64,000 bases of DNA, taken from positions 1 to 64,000 of the forward strand of contig CAJTEX010000011.1 of assembly GCA_910575615.1 (NCBI GenBank), written 5' to 3'. The translations under genes and the position numbers were made by a program. This DNA is from Bacteroidales bacterium. Its GTDB lineage: Bacteria; Bacteroidota; Bacteroidia; Bacteroidales; Muribaculaceae. Below, in pieces: positions 16,750-25,422 of the stretch (positions within the stretch are counted from its first letter, which is position 1; every line of letters starts with the position of its first letter). The notes beneath the pieces were generated by a model. That model had not been told where the DNA came from, searched no databases, and saw only the letters and a list, made by a program, of their open reading frames with translations.

Positions 16750-18576
16750 TTACAGGTTTTGCATCTCCACCAGGTGGGAGTAGTAGCCCCCCATGGACAG
16801 GAGCTGCTCATGGGTGCCGCGCTCGACGATGCGCCCCTCGTGCATGACACAGATGAGGTCGGCGTTGCGGATTGTCGAGAGACGGTGGGCGATGACCAGG
16901 GTGGTGCGCCCCTTCATGAGACGTTCGAGGGCCTGCTGCACCAGCTTCTCGCTCTCGGAGTCGAGGGCCGAGGTGGCCTCGTCGAGAATCAGCACCGGCG
17001 GGTTCTTGAGGATGGCGCGGGCTATCGAGACCCTCTGGCGCTGTCCGCCCGACAGGCGGCAGCCACGGTCGCCGATGTTGGTGTCATACCCCTGCTCGGT
17101 GGCCATGATGAACTCGTCGGCGTTGGCCACCCGGGCGGCGGCGCGCACATCCTCGAGGGTCGCGCCCTCCACCCCGAAGGTGATGTTGTTGAAGAATGTG
17201 TCGTTGAAGAGTATCGCCTCCTGGTTGACATTGCCCATCAGCGCCCTCAGGTCATGGACCTTCATGTCGCGGATGTCGATGCCGTCGACGGTTATTGACC
17301 CGGCGGCGACATCATAGAACCGTGGCAGCAGGTCGGCCATCGTCGACTTGCCTGAACCCGACTGGCCGACAAGGGCCACGGTGGCCCCGGCGGGGATGTC
17401 GAGGTCGACCCCGTGGATCACCTCGTTGGTGCCGTAGCTGAACGACACCCCGCGGTAGCTGATGTCACCCTTGAGCCGCCCGATGCCGCGCGGCTCGGCG
17501 GGATCCTTGATGGGGTTGTCGGCATTGAGTATGCGGTCGACGCGCTCCATCGAGGCCAGACCTTTCTGGATGGAATACATCGCCTTTGAAAGCTCCTTGG
17601 CCGGATTGATGATGGAGTAGAAGATGACCATGTAGTAGATGAACGATGCGGCGTTCATCGACGAGACACCCGAGAGTATCAGCGCCCCGCCAAACCACAG
17701 GACGATGGCTATCGAGACCGTGCCGAGAAACTCGCTCATCGGATGGGCCAGGCTCTGGCGGCGGGCGATGCGGTTTGACAGGCGGTAGAACACCTGGTTC
17801 TCGCGGTGGAACCGCTCGCGCACCTTTCGCTCGGCGTTGAAAGCCTTGATGATGCGCAGACCACCCAGACACTCCTCGATGTTAGACATCAGCAGGCCCC
17901 ACTGGTTCTGCTGCTCCAGCGACTGGCGTTTGAGCCGCTTGCCGACCTTACCCATCACCATTCCGGCCAGCGGCAGGAGTATCAGCACGAATATCGTCAG
18001 CTGCCACGAGATGATGATCATCATCACCAGGCAGACTATGATCATTATGGGGTTTTTGAACATCATGTCGAGCGACGCCATGATGGAGTTCTCGATTTCC
18101 CCGACATCACCCGTCATGCGGGCCATCACGTCACCCTTGCGCTCCTGGGTGAAAAACGAAATCGGCAGGGCCACCATCTTGTCGAACACATAGTTGCGGA
18201 TGTCGCGCACGATGCCGCTGCGCATCGGAATCACGAAGTAGGAGGCCAGGAACGTCACCCCGGTCTTCAACCCCGTCATCACCACCAGCAGGGCGGCCAG
18301 CAGGGCGAGCGTCACCGTCGGGCCATACAGGTTGATAGCCTCCTGGGTGTAATAGTAGAAGTTGTTGACCGCCACATCCTTGAGCGACCCGCTCCCGGCG
18401 GGCATGTAGGTGTAAGTGGCCTCCCTTACCTTGAAGAGCATCTCCAGGATAGGGATGATGACCGCGAAGGAGAACAGCGTCAGGAATGCCGACAACACAT
18501 TGAAGAAGACATTCAGCGCGAGATACTTCTTGTAGGGCGGCACAAACCGCTTCAGTATTACGAAAAAATCATTCAT
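16750..18576 (-). CDS. ABC exporter (fused membrane and ATPase), MsbA-like
   Basis: 608-residue half-transporter that dimerises in the inner membrane. Residues about 1-330 form a six-helix type I exporter domain (LNVFFNVLSAFLTLFSFAVIIPILEML, IIVCLVMMIIISWQLTIFVLILLPLAGM). The ATPase domain has Walker A VALVGQSGSGKST, Q-loop NVNQEAILFND, signature LSGGQRQRVSIARAIL, Walker B VLILDEATSALD and the switch His in IAHRLSTI. It is related to MsbA and other lipid/drug flippases; substrate cannot be deduced. Single gene; the upstream gap holds the palindrome at 18663. Confidence 0.9.
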   Translation of the reverse strand: MNDFFVILKRFVPPYKKYLALNVFFNVLSAFLTLFSFAVIIPILEMLFKVREATYTYMPAGSGSLKDVAVNNFYYYTQEAINLYGPTVTLALLAALLVVMTGLKTGVTFLASYFVIPMRSGIVRDIRNYVFDKMVALPISFFTQERKGDVMARMTGDVGEIENSIMASLDMMFKNPIMIIVCLVMMIIISWQLTIFVLILLPLAGMVMGKVGKRLKRQSLEQQNQWGLLMSNIEECLGGLRIIKAFNAERKVRERFHRENQVFYRLSNRIARRQSLAHPMSEFLGTVSIAIVLWFGGALILSGVSSMNAASFIYYMVIFYSIINPAKELSKAMYSIQKGLASMERVDRILNADNPIKDPAEPRGIGRLKGDISYRGVSFSYGTNEVIHGVDLDIPAGATVALVGQSGSGKSTMADLLPRFYDVAAGSITVDGIDIRDMKVHDLRALMGNVNQEAILFNDTFFNNITFGVEGATLEDVRAAARVANADEFIMATEQGYDTNIGDRGCRLSGGQRQRVSIARAILKNPPVLILDEATSALDSESEKLVQQALERLMKGRTTLVIAHRLSTIRNADLICVMHEGRIVERGTHEQLLSMGGYYSHLVEMQNL

Positions 18577-18662
18577 AATCTCTTGGGGATTTCCTCAATC
18601 AATAAAAGTTTGCAATTCGGGTAGAATCTCACAGCTCTCACCTATGCCTGAATATGCCAGGG

Positions 18663-18736
18663 GGTCTCACAGATTACGCAGATTACACAGATACCATCCG
18701 GATGGCATCTGTGTAATCTGCGTAATCTGTGAGACC
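18663..18736. repeat. 74-bp near-perfect palindrome
   Basis: GGTCTCACAGATTACGCAG...CTGCGTAATCTGTGAGACC reads the same on both strands, with a single mismatch next to the centre (ATACCATCC/GGATGGCAT). It lies between the stop of the AspT-like gene (18825) and the start of the ABC exporter (18576), both minus strand. It can act as a terminator for the former (TTTATT flank). It shares its GGTCTCACAGATTAC end and GCCATCCGGATGGC core with 16535-16615. Confidence 0.9.
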
Positions 18737-18824
18737 TTTATTCATTTGCAGGTTTATCTTTGAGAGAGACAGATAACCACACGCATCTGCAGAGATGTCG
18801 TCTGCATATCCACAAGAAACAAGA

Positions 18825-20504
18825 TCAGGTGAAGCAGAGGATCAGGGCCTGGGCGGCGACCACCCGGAGGAACATCGTCAGCGGGTAGACCGTGGAGTAG
18901 GCCACAGCCGGCGCATCGGAGGAGGTGGAGTTGTTGGCGTAGGCCAGGGCCGGGGGATCGGTATAGCCGCCCGACATCATACCCATCAGCGTCAGGTAGT
19001 TGATCTTGAACAGGCCACGGCCGATGCAGCCCACAATCATCAGGGGCACGAAGGTGATGATGAAGCCCCACACGACCCACCACATGCCGGTCTGGTTGAA
19101 CACCGTCGAGGCGAAGTTGGCGCCGGCACCGATGCCGACCGCCGCGAGGAACATGCAGATGCCAAGCTCGCGGAGCATCAGCGAGGCCGACGAGGAGGTG
19201 TAGGTGACGAGCTTGAACTTGTAGCCGAAGCGGCTCAGGAAGATGGCCACCACCAGCGGGCCGCCAGCCAGGCCAAGCTTCATGCCGAAACCGACATTGA
19301 TCGAGCCGACGATGATACCGAAGAGTATGCCGACGAAGATGGTGATGAGATTGGGGGTATTGAGACGCTTCATCGAGTTGCCGAGCTTCGAGGCCAGGCG
19401 GTCGATGTCGTTGAGGTCACCCACGACAGTGATGCGGTCACCCATCTGCAGGCGCAGGCCCGGGGTGGCCAGCAGGTCGACACCGGCGCGGTTGACACGG
19501 GTGCAGTTGAGGTTGTAACCCTTGTGGAGACGCAGGTCGGCCAGGCTCTTGCCGTTGTACTCGCTGCGGGTGATGACGATGCGGCGGCTGACAACCGACG
19601 CGGGGGAAACCTCCTCCCACTGGTCGTCGCCCATATCGACCGACGGGCCCACCACGCTCTCGAAGCTCTCGAGGTCGGTGGCCGACATCACCACATAGAG
19701 CTTGTCGCCCACACGGATCTGGGTGGTAGACTTGGGGATGATTATGGTGCCGTCCTGCTGCATGAGGCGCGAGACGACAAACTCGGTATGGATGATCTGA
19801 TGGAGCTGCACCAGGGTCTTGCCGTTGATGAGCTGGTTGGTCACCTCGATAGAGGCCAGATGGGGCTTGGCGGTCGCGTCCTCGGCCTCCTTCTCCATCC
19901 GGCGTATCTCATCGTCGACTTTCACTCGGAAGATGAACTTCACGAGCAGCATCGATGTTATGATACCGATGACCCCGAGGGGATAGGCGGCGGCGTAACC
20001 CATCGACATACGGTTGACGGCATCGGCCACTGCCTCAGGCGCGCCGGCCAGCGACTGCTGCGCGGCTGCCAGACCGGGGGTGTTGGTGACGGCTCCAGAC
20101 ATCACGCCGACAAGCACCGACATGTCGGTCTGCCCGTCGATGAAGAAGATGGCCACGGTGATGGCCACATTGAGCAGTATACCCAACACGGCGAGCATGT
20201 TGAGCCTCACGCCACCCTCCTTGAACGAGGAGAAGAACGCCGGGCCCACCTGCAGACCGATAGCGAAGATAAACAGGATGAGGCCGAACTCTCGGACAAA
20301 CTTAAGCACCTCGGCATCGACCGTGTAGCCGAAATGCCCCATGAGGATGCCGACAAACAACACGAAAGTCACCCCCAGCGAGATGCCCGCTATCTTCACC
20401 TTTCCGATAAAGATACCCGCCGCGATCACAAACGAAAGCAGCATCAGCGTCGACGCCAGGGATGTGTTTCCGGGGCAAAGGATGCCCACATCAAAAAAAT
20501 CCAT
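18825..20504 (-). CDS. AspT/YidE-type putative transporter with two TrkA-C domains
   Basis: 559 residues from the ATG at 20504 (MDFFDVGILCPGN). Architecture is that of the aspartate:alanine exchanger family: an N-terminal set of about five helices (TLMLLSFVIAAGIFIGKVKI, FGLILFIFAIGLQVGPAFF), two cytoplasmic RCK/TrkA-C domains at about 195-360 (IPKSTTQIRVGDKLYVV and TPGLRLQMGDRITVVG), and a second helical set (LITIFVGILFGIIVGSINVGF to the end). The duplicated GxxxG-rich halves are typical. Substrate unknown; amino- or dicarboxylic-acid exchange is family-based inference. Single gene on the minus strand. Confidence 0.85.
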   Translation of the reverse strand: MDFFDVGILCPGNTSLASTLMLLSFVIAAGIFIGKVKIAGISLGVTFVLFVGILMGHFGYTVDAEVLKFVREFGLILFIFAIGLQVGPAFFSSFKEGGVRLNMLAVLGILLNVAITVAIFFIDGQTDMSVLVGVMSGAVTNTPGLAAAQQSLAGAPEAVADAVNRMSMGYAAAYPLGVIGIITSMLLVKFIFRVKVDDEIRRMEKEAEDATAKPHLASIEVTNQLINGKTLVQLHQIIHTEFVVSRLMQQDGTIIIPKSTTQIRVGDKLYVVMSATDLESFESVVGPSVDMGDDQWEEVSPASVVSRRIVITRSEYNGKSLADLRLHKGYNLNCTRVNRAGVDLLATPGLRLQMGDRITVVGDLNDIDRLASKLGNSMKRLNTPNLITIFVGILFGIIVGSINVGFGMKLGLAGGPLVVAIFLSRFGYKFKLVTYTSSSASLMLRELGICMFLAAVGIGAGANFASTVFNQTGMWWVVWGFIITFVPLMIVGCIGRGLFKINYLTLMGMMSGGYTDPPALAYANNSTSSDAPAVAYSTVYPLTMFLRVVAAQALILCFT

Positions 20505-20641
20505 AGATAAAACTGAATCAAAAACCGGCGACACGGTCACATCCCGCGCAGCCTTATTCTAAAAAACCTTTTTTACGGCTGCAAAGTTACGCATTTCCCG
20601 TGACATACGCCTACCCCGACCCCAAAAATCTATGCGCCCGC

Positions 20642-20821
20642 CCACGGCTCTTTCATTTAAAAATGCTTGGAATTTTCAAAGTGCATGACTGATAGTTAGT
20701 TAAAAGCCATTAACCCTTTTATCCAAAATGAGATTAACACAGCCATTGCGTAACTGCCACATATAACTACTTGATTAACAGTGGCGCATTGTAGCATCAA
20801 AGTTAAATGAAAGAGCCGTGG
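20642..20821. mobile_element. 180-bp MITE-like element with 18-bp terminal inverted repeats
   Basis: CCACGGCTCTTTCATTTA (20642-20659) is exactly inverted at 20804-20821. The element is immediately flanked on both sides by the direct repeat CGCCCGC (20635-20641 and 20822-20828), which looks like a 7-bp target-site duplication. The interior is AT-rich compared with the GC-rich surroundings and has no transposase. This is the structure of a non-autonomous transposable element or the remnant ends of an insertion sequence. It lies in the gap between the AspT-like gene and the giant secreted gene at 21010. I see nothing else in 20505-20641. Confidence 0.65.
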
Positions 20822-20902
20822 CGCCCGCCGCATCACGCCCCTCCGCGCATCCTCCACGCCACCTCCGCATATCCTCCCTCGCCTCTCCAGGGGGATGACG
20901 GC

Positions 20903-20943
20903 AAAAAAGCCGCCCCGGCGGTCATGCAACCTGCCGGGGCGGC
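20903..20943 (-). terminator. Terminator of the 21010-24462 gene
   Basis: Minus strand: GCCGCCCCGGC (20943-20933) pairs perfectly with GCCGGGGCGGC (20919-20909) and is followed by six T (20908-20903). It lies about 65 bp after the stop codon. Confidence 0.9.
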
Positions 20944-21009
20944 TATTGTATAGTAAGTAAGAGTCAAAGAATTCCAGAGAATGAGGTCATACCTCTGTCA
21001 GCCGGGTCG

Positions 21010-24000
21010 TCAGCGGACAACCACCTTGGCCACCTTGTCGCCCTGACGGCGCAGGTAGATGCCGGGGGCGGGAGCGCCCTGTACGCGCACACCTGAGATG
21101 GTGTAGTACTCGGCGTCGCCGTCGGCCTCCATGTCGGCTGCCACATTCTCAACACCGGAGACAGCGTTCTTGGCGTCAAGCTCTGCGGAGATGGGGATGC
21201 TGCGGCTGTAATGGCTCAGGGCGAAGCCTTCAAGGTCGGCGGGGAGGTCGGCGACAGCGGCGGCTGCCTTGCGGGGAGCCGAGCTGCCCTCTTCCTCCAC
21301 GTTGAATGAGGGCTTGGTCTCATAGAGGAAGGGGTAGATGGCATAGATGAGGCCATTGACTGCCTTGGACTCGAGGAGCGATTTGTCACTGATGTCGGTG
21401 TACTTGCTCAGGTAGACAGGCACGTTGACACCATCCTGGATGATCTTCGACGACCAGTCGTTTGAACCGCCATCGAAGTCATAGTTGCTGAAGTCGGAAT
21501 CGTCAGACATCACCAGCGGGGTCCATCCCTCAAGCACGGAGGTGTTGTAAGCCTTCTGGAGATCGTAACCGCTGTGGATGATGTGGACACGGCGCGAGGT
21601 GTCGACAGTCGGGTCGTCAAACTCAAACGAGATGTCGCCATACACATTGTAATCGGAGGAGACGCTCATGCTGATATTGTCGATGAGGACACCATACACC
21701 CCGTCATAGTCCATGGCATACTTGGCATTGCTGATGGAGCCGGTCGGGGCAGGCATTTTGGCATCAACCACCACCGTTGCCTCTCCTCGGCGCGAGTGGA
21801 AAGTCAGGCCGGTACCGTTGCGCCCGGAGCGGGCGATGTCAGTGTACTTGGCGCGCATCTCGATGTCGTTGGATGCGGCCAGGGGTATGTAGTTGAGGTG
21901 GATGCGGCCGGGCTTGCCGTGGTAGCTGACAACCTCGTCTCCATTCATCGACACGGTGTACTCGATGTCGAATCCGGCGTTGTTGATGTCAAGGCCCTTT
22001 GAGCCGCTGATGGTAAGCGTGCCCTCGCAGGTGTTGACCTTGTCCATCGGAATGTGGCCGTTGTGCGAGGCCAGCGAGAGGTGGTTGTAGTGGCGGTGGA
22101 GCGACTTGGCCTGGTCTGCGCTGAGGGTCACAGGAACCACACTCGCGTCGGTGACAGACACAGAGGGGTTGGGGTCGAAGTCGACCAGGGTCACGGTGCG
22201 GCAGGTGTCATGAGTGTCGATCACCACGTAATACTGGCCGGGGATGAGGCTTGTGCCGTCGATAGCCCAGTTGTACTGGTTGTAGTTGCAATACTTCACC
22301 GAGGTGTTGGTGTCAAACTTGACACTGTTCACCGACTGGCCGGTTTCTGTCGAGAGCATCACACTCAGCTTGTAGGATCCGTCGGGATATGCATACTTGT
22401 CATCCACACCTACGATACCGAGGTCGAAAGTCGCCCAGTCGCGGGCTTCGGAGGTCATGCCTTGTGTGGCATTCGCCTTGTAATATCCGGCGTTGACCCA
22501 GGAGACCTTGAAATATGTGATATGCTTGCCGGTGACATTGACGGGGACGTAGAAGCAGCTGCCGTCGGGGTTGTTGTACTCCTTTGCATCTGCGGCATTC
22601 CAGGTAAGGCCTTCGATGGCTCCTTCGCCCACGAGGTAGACAGAGGGGCGGCCCTTTGCGTCAAGCTCGGCGAAGTCAGACCAGCTCATGTAGGTCTGGA
22701 TTGCATACTTCACATCAGCGCCGTTTATTCCGCGCATGGCGGTGGCGTAGATGAACTCGGCCCATCGGCCCTGGTTGAACTTCTCGGAATTCGAGGCGCG
22801 GAAAACCGACCATCCTTTTTTATCCTGGAACGAGAACTCGACATTGTTGCCTTCAAGGCTTTCCAGGTCGTTCATCCTGTAACGGTAGATCTGGTATTTC
22901 GCGCTCACCAGCTCCATCTTGTGGGCGTCGTCGCGCACCAGGCGGCCTCCTATGTAGGCGTCGTCTTTCATGACATTGCAATATACAGGGGTCGCGCCAC
23001 CGTTCACACCCTCGTAGAGGAGGTCCTCCTTGAGGTGGAAATAGAGGTATTTGTCGCCGCTCTCAGGCTCTACCGGCGATAGGTCGGTTTCGGGCTTGGT
23101 TGCGCCATTGGTGTAATAGCCGTTGTTGAGGAAGACGATGCGTGAGACATATTGCTTCTCGCTGTCCTTTTCACCGTTCCAGATAAGCAGCTTCTCGGGT
23201 TTCTTGTTCCATGAGAAGTTAAGCACATAGAGGGGGTAGTATTTACCGTTACGATAGATGTATTTGCCTGTGGGCTGCATCTTGATGGCGTCATCTTTAC
23301 CCCAGGGTTTGAATGTGGTGGCGCTTTCGCCATCACCTATCCACATATGCACATAGAAGTCGGTGCCTACATTGTTGCGGTCGTAGAAGTAGATGGTGTA
23401 ATCGGTCTCGCCGGGCTGCTCGATTGCGCCGCCTGAGACAGAGAGGGTGTTGTCGGCCACATTCAGGACGAAAGTCACCGCGCCCTTGAGCCCCTCGGCG
23501 AAAGTGATGTCCCCGCCCTGGGTGGTGGTCATATTGTAAGTCTTCGCGTTGCCGTCGTAAGCCGAGGTGTTTGACGCGCCCCTCCAGTCATTATTGACAT
23601 GAAGTCCGACCTTGGTGCCGGTCTCGTCACCAAGGAATTCGAGAGTATATGAGTAGCTGTTCTTCTCGTTGAGAAGCATGCCTACAAAAGTGTCGCCGTT
23701 GCGGAAGTTGGTCCACAGCTCATAGACGGTGGCGGGTTCTTCCTTGTCTACCAGTACAAGGCCTGTCTTTGACAGAAGTGAGGAGCCGGAAAGATAATAG
23801 AATCCTCCTTTGGCATAAGCAGGCTCGTCTGTCGACAGCTTGTTGCCCCATCCGCTATCTTTTGTGAACATGATATTGGTGGGTTGCACACTCGGAGTGT
23901 AGGACCATACTGGATAATAATTGTCACCTTCACGCACATATTTTCCAGTAGAGGTCATTTTCTGAGGGCCGGACATTGCCGCGCCATTGCCATACACATA

Positions 24001-24462
24001 TGTGTACACATCGGTGTAATTGGCGTTGTTGCAGTCATAGAAATAGAATGTATTGTCGCCAACAACGACATCGCCGCCGCCTCCGGCTTCAAAATTGCCA
24101 TCCTTGCTTGCCTGGATTTTAGTGAAGTCAGAGGAAACACGAAGGTAAGAATACCCTTCGGGAGCAGTTTTATCACCGCTGTCTGCTGTGGATGCGGTCA
24201 GGGAGTTCTCTTTTATCTGGCCGTTGTCAGTCCATTTGTCCGCGACGAAATTAAGCGAATTTCCGTTGAATGCTTTCCAGTCACCTTTAGCACGCGACAT
24301 TTTGAAGGCTCCTGTAACCTTGAAAGAATACCAGCCTTCAGAGAGCACGACCTCTGTGGGATTACTGGGATCCCATCCGAAATCTGCTCCGCAGAGGTAA
24401 AACTGCGCATGAGCCGTCATAGCTACAATTGCACCTACCAACAAGAGTAGAAGCTTTTTCAT
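21010..24462 (-). CDS. Giant secreted carbohydrate-binding-like protein, paralogue of the first gene
   Basis: 1150 residues. Signal peptide 1-19 (MKKLLLLLVGAIVAMTAHA), almost identical to that of the 194-3487 protein. An N-terminal domain (about 20-120, GADFGWDPSNPTEVVL) matches the start of the broken gene at 27404. Two CBM26-like modules follow: about 137-230 (NTFYFYDCNNANYTDVYTYV) and about 355-460 (YTIYFYDRNNVGTDFYVHMW), each ending in a GxYYTNG/GGFYYLSG strand. A long middle region is shared with the first gene (PNPSVSVTD, LSADQAKSLH). The C-terminal sorting tail is ISGVRVQGAPAPGIYLRRQG plus a basic end. Likely surface or secreted glycan-binding protein; no catalytic site seen. Promoter near 24740 implies a ~270-nt leader. 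Confidence 0.8.
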   Translation of the reverse strand: MKKLLLLLVGAIVAMTAHAQFYLCGADFGWDPSNPTEVVLSEGWYSFKVTGAFKMSRAKGDWKAFNGNSLNFVADKWTDNGQIKENSLTASTADSGDKTAPEGYSYLRVSSDFTKIQASKDGNFEAGGGGDVVVGDNTFYFYDCNNANYTDVYTYVYGNGAAMSGPQKMTSTGKYVREGDNYYPVWSYTPSVQPTNIMFTKDSGWGNKLSTDEPAYAKGGFYYLSGSSLLSKTGLVLVDKEEPATVYELWTNFRNGDTFVGMLLNEKNSYSYTLEFLGDETGTKVGLHVNNDWRGASNTSAYDGNAKTYNMTTTQGGDITFAEGLKGAVTFVLNVADNTLSVSGGAIEQPGETDYTIYFYDRNNVGTDFYVHMWIGDGESATTFKPWGKDDAIKMQPTGKYIYRNGKYYPLYVLNFSWNKKPEKLLIWNGEKDSEKQYVSRIVFLNNGYYTNGATKPETDLSPVEPESGDKYLYFHLKEDLLYEGVNGGATPVYCNVMKDDAYIGGRLVRDDAHKMELVSAKYQIYRYRMNDLESLEGNNVEFSFQDKKGWSVFRASNSEKFNQGRWAEFIYATAMRGINGADVKYAIQTYMSWSDFAELDAKGRPSVYLVGEGAIEGLTWNAADAKEYNNPDGSCFYVPVNVTGKHITYFKVSWVNAGYYKANATQGMTSEARDWATFDLGIVGVDDKYAYPDGSYKLSVMLSTETGQSVNSVKFDTNTSVKYCNYNQYNWAIDGTSLIPGQYYVVIDTHDTCRTVTLVDFDPNPSVSVTDASVVPVTLSADQAKSLHRHYNHLSLASHNGHIPMDKVNTCEGTLTISGSKGLDINNAGFDIEYTVSMNGDEVVSYHGKPGRIHLNYIPLAASNDIEMRAKYTDIARSGRNGTGLTFHSRRGEATVVVDAKMPAPTGSISNAKYAMDYDGVYGVLIDNISMSVSSDYNVYGDISFEFDDPTVDTSRRVHIIHSGYDLQKAYNTSVLEGWTPLVMSDDSDFSNYDFDGGSNDWSSKIIQDGVNVPVYLSKYTDISDKSLLESKAVNGLIYAIYPFLYETKPSFNVEEEGSSAPRKAAAAVADLPADLEGFALSHYSRSIPISAELDAKNAVSGVENVAADMEADGDAEYYTISGVRVQGAPAPGIYLRRQGDKVAKVVVR

Positions 24463-25028
24463 GATAAAAAAATGAATTTAGTAAGATAAGTTAAAGAAAA
24501 ACAGTTAATTGTTCGAGTTAAAGATATGAGAGAGCTGTTGACAGGCAGACTTGGCCTATGCCTTGCCTGATGTCACAGTTTATGAGGAGTAAGAGTTTGC
24601 GTAAGAGTCTTTATACAAAAATTATGAAGATTCAAAGATGAATGTAGTAACGTTGGCGGGGCCGGGGTCACCAGCCCGCGTCGGGCGTCACGGCGGTAGA
24701 TTTCAGGGCGGCAGGAAATTGGTGTTCCTATCGCAACGGCAAAGGTAATCAAAAAATAACTGAATTTTCGCCCGAATGTATTAATATTTACTAAAACAAA
24801 TGATTATTTTCTTAAACCAGCCCTATGACACGCCATATGCCCGCGCGACAGATGCCGACAATTGCGTATGGGACAAGCGAATGACATGAAAACCATTGGG
24901 AGCAAAGCGACCAAATCTGCAGAATCAGTGGAATCCGTGAAATCTGCGAGAAATCCTTTTAGATTCAGAAGACCAAGGTGAATTTCGGGGGGGAGGCATC
25001 ATCCAGGTGAGTGTTCCCCGAATAATCC
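24463..25028. other. Leader and intergenic stretch without genes
   Basis: Minus-strand leader of the 21010-24462 gene up to about 24733. Beyond it there is no ORF of note. A degenerate CAGAATCAGTGGAATCCGTG / AAATCTGCGAG run at 24917-24952 resembles the CAGATT repeats at 16474 and 18663. A single ATCCAGGTGA unit at 25001-25010 matches the 24-bp tandem array at 29131. Confidence 0.5.
24740..24747 (-). promoter_or_regulatory. Candidate -7 box of the 21010-24462 gene
   Basis: TACCTTTG on the minus strand, a full match. The upstream region is AT-rich but has no obvious -33 TTTG. The predicted leader is long (about 270 nt) and carries two GTAAGAGT units on the plus strand. Confidence 0.45.
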
Positions 25029-25315
25029 CTATATATGGTTGTCCCACGAATCCGTAGGATTCATTAACTATTAGCCGGGGGTTGGCGGCCATAAGGCCGG
25101 TAACCCCCGGGGGAATACGCCCGGCGGGAGATTCTGAAAGAATCTTTTATAGATATTGCCTTTAAATGAGGTTATCTATATAAAAGATTCTTTCAGAATC
25201 TCACGCCTGATGTCAGCAACCCCGGGTTGCCGCTTGGTCGCCCGCAAGGAGCTCCCGCGCGCCAGCCCGGGGCTAATGGTTAATGAATCCTACGGATTCG
25301 CTGACGGATTCAATG
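25029..25315. repeat. Nested-palindrome repeat, copy 1
   Basis: A 287-bp element. Outer arms: GAATCCGTAGGATTCATTAA near 25049 pairs with TTAATGAATCCTACGGATTC near 25280. Inner arms: GATTCTGAAAGAATCTTTTA (25130-25149) pairs with TAAAAGATTCTTTCAGAATC (25181-25200). GC-rich blocks with GCCGGGGGTTGGCGG and CCCGGGTTGCC lie between. Same orientation and nearly the same sequence as 29329-29613. No coding content is believable. It lies 107 bp downstream of the pckA stop. Confidence 0.85.
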
Positions 25316-25350
25316 CAAACAGGTGTGGATTAGATGCCGTTTTAAAACCA

Positions 25351-25395
25351 AGGCGTCCGCCGTCTCCCGCGAAAGGGGAGCATCGGCGGACGCCT
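25351..25395 (-). terminator. Terminator of pckA
   Basis: AGGCGTCCGCCG and CGGCGGACGCCT form a 12-bp stem with an inner CTCCC/GGGAG pairing; on the minus strand it is followed by TTGGTTTTAAAA. It lies about 28 bp beyond the pckA stop. Confidence 0.75.
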
Positions 25396-25422
25396 GATAT
25401 GTGATTATTCAGCGGTCAGCGA

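Noticed and set aside
18795-20510. 571-residue plus-strand ORF opposite the AspT-like gene
   Set aside because: Composition (His/Asp/Arg-rich) is typical of antisense reading of a GC-rich membrane-protein gene; no start context or motif.
20642-20821. Invertible phase-variation promoter (Bacteroides capsule type)
   Set aside because: The inverted repeats and spacing would fit, but no consensus promoter points out of the segment toward a suitable gene, and the flanking direct repeats favour transposition.
20696-20929. 77-residue minus-strand ORF overlapping the MITE-like element
   Set aside because: Half lies inside the element and half in the terminator region; no independent support for a gene.
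20941-20970. GTAAGAGTCAAAGAATT similar to GTAAGAGTTAAAGAATT of the RNA at 15.8 kb
   Set aside because: A 17-base near match in a terminator-proximal region; with only two copies and no shared context, chance cannot be excluded.
25156-25404. 82-residue ORF in the first large repeat and pckA terminator
   Set aside because: Entirely within non-coding repeat and hairpin sequence.
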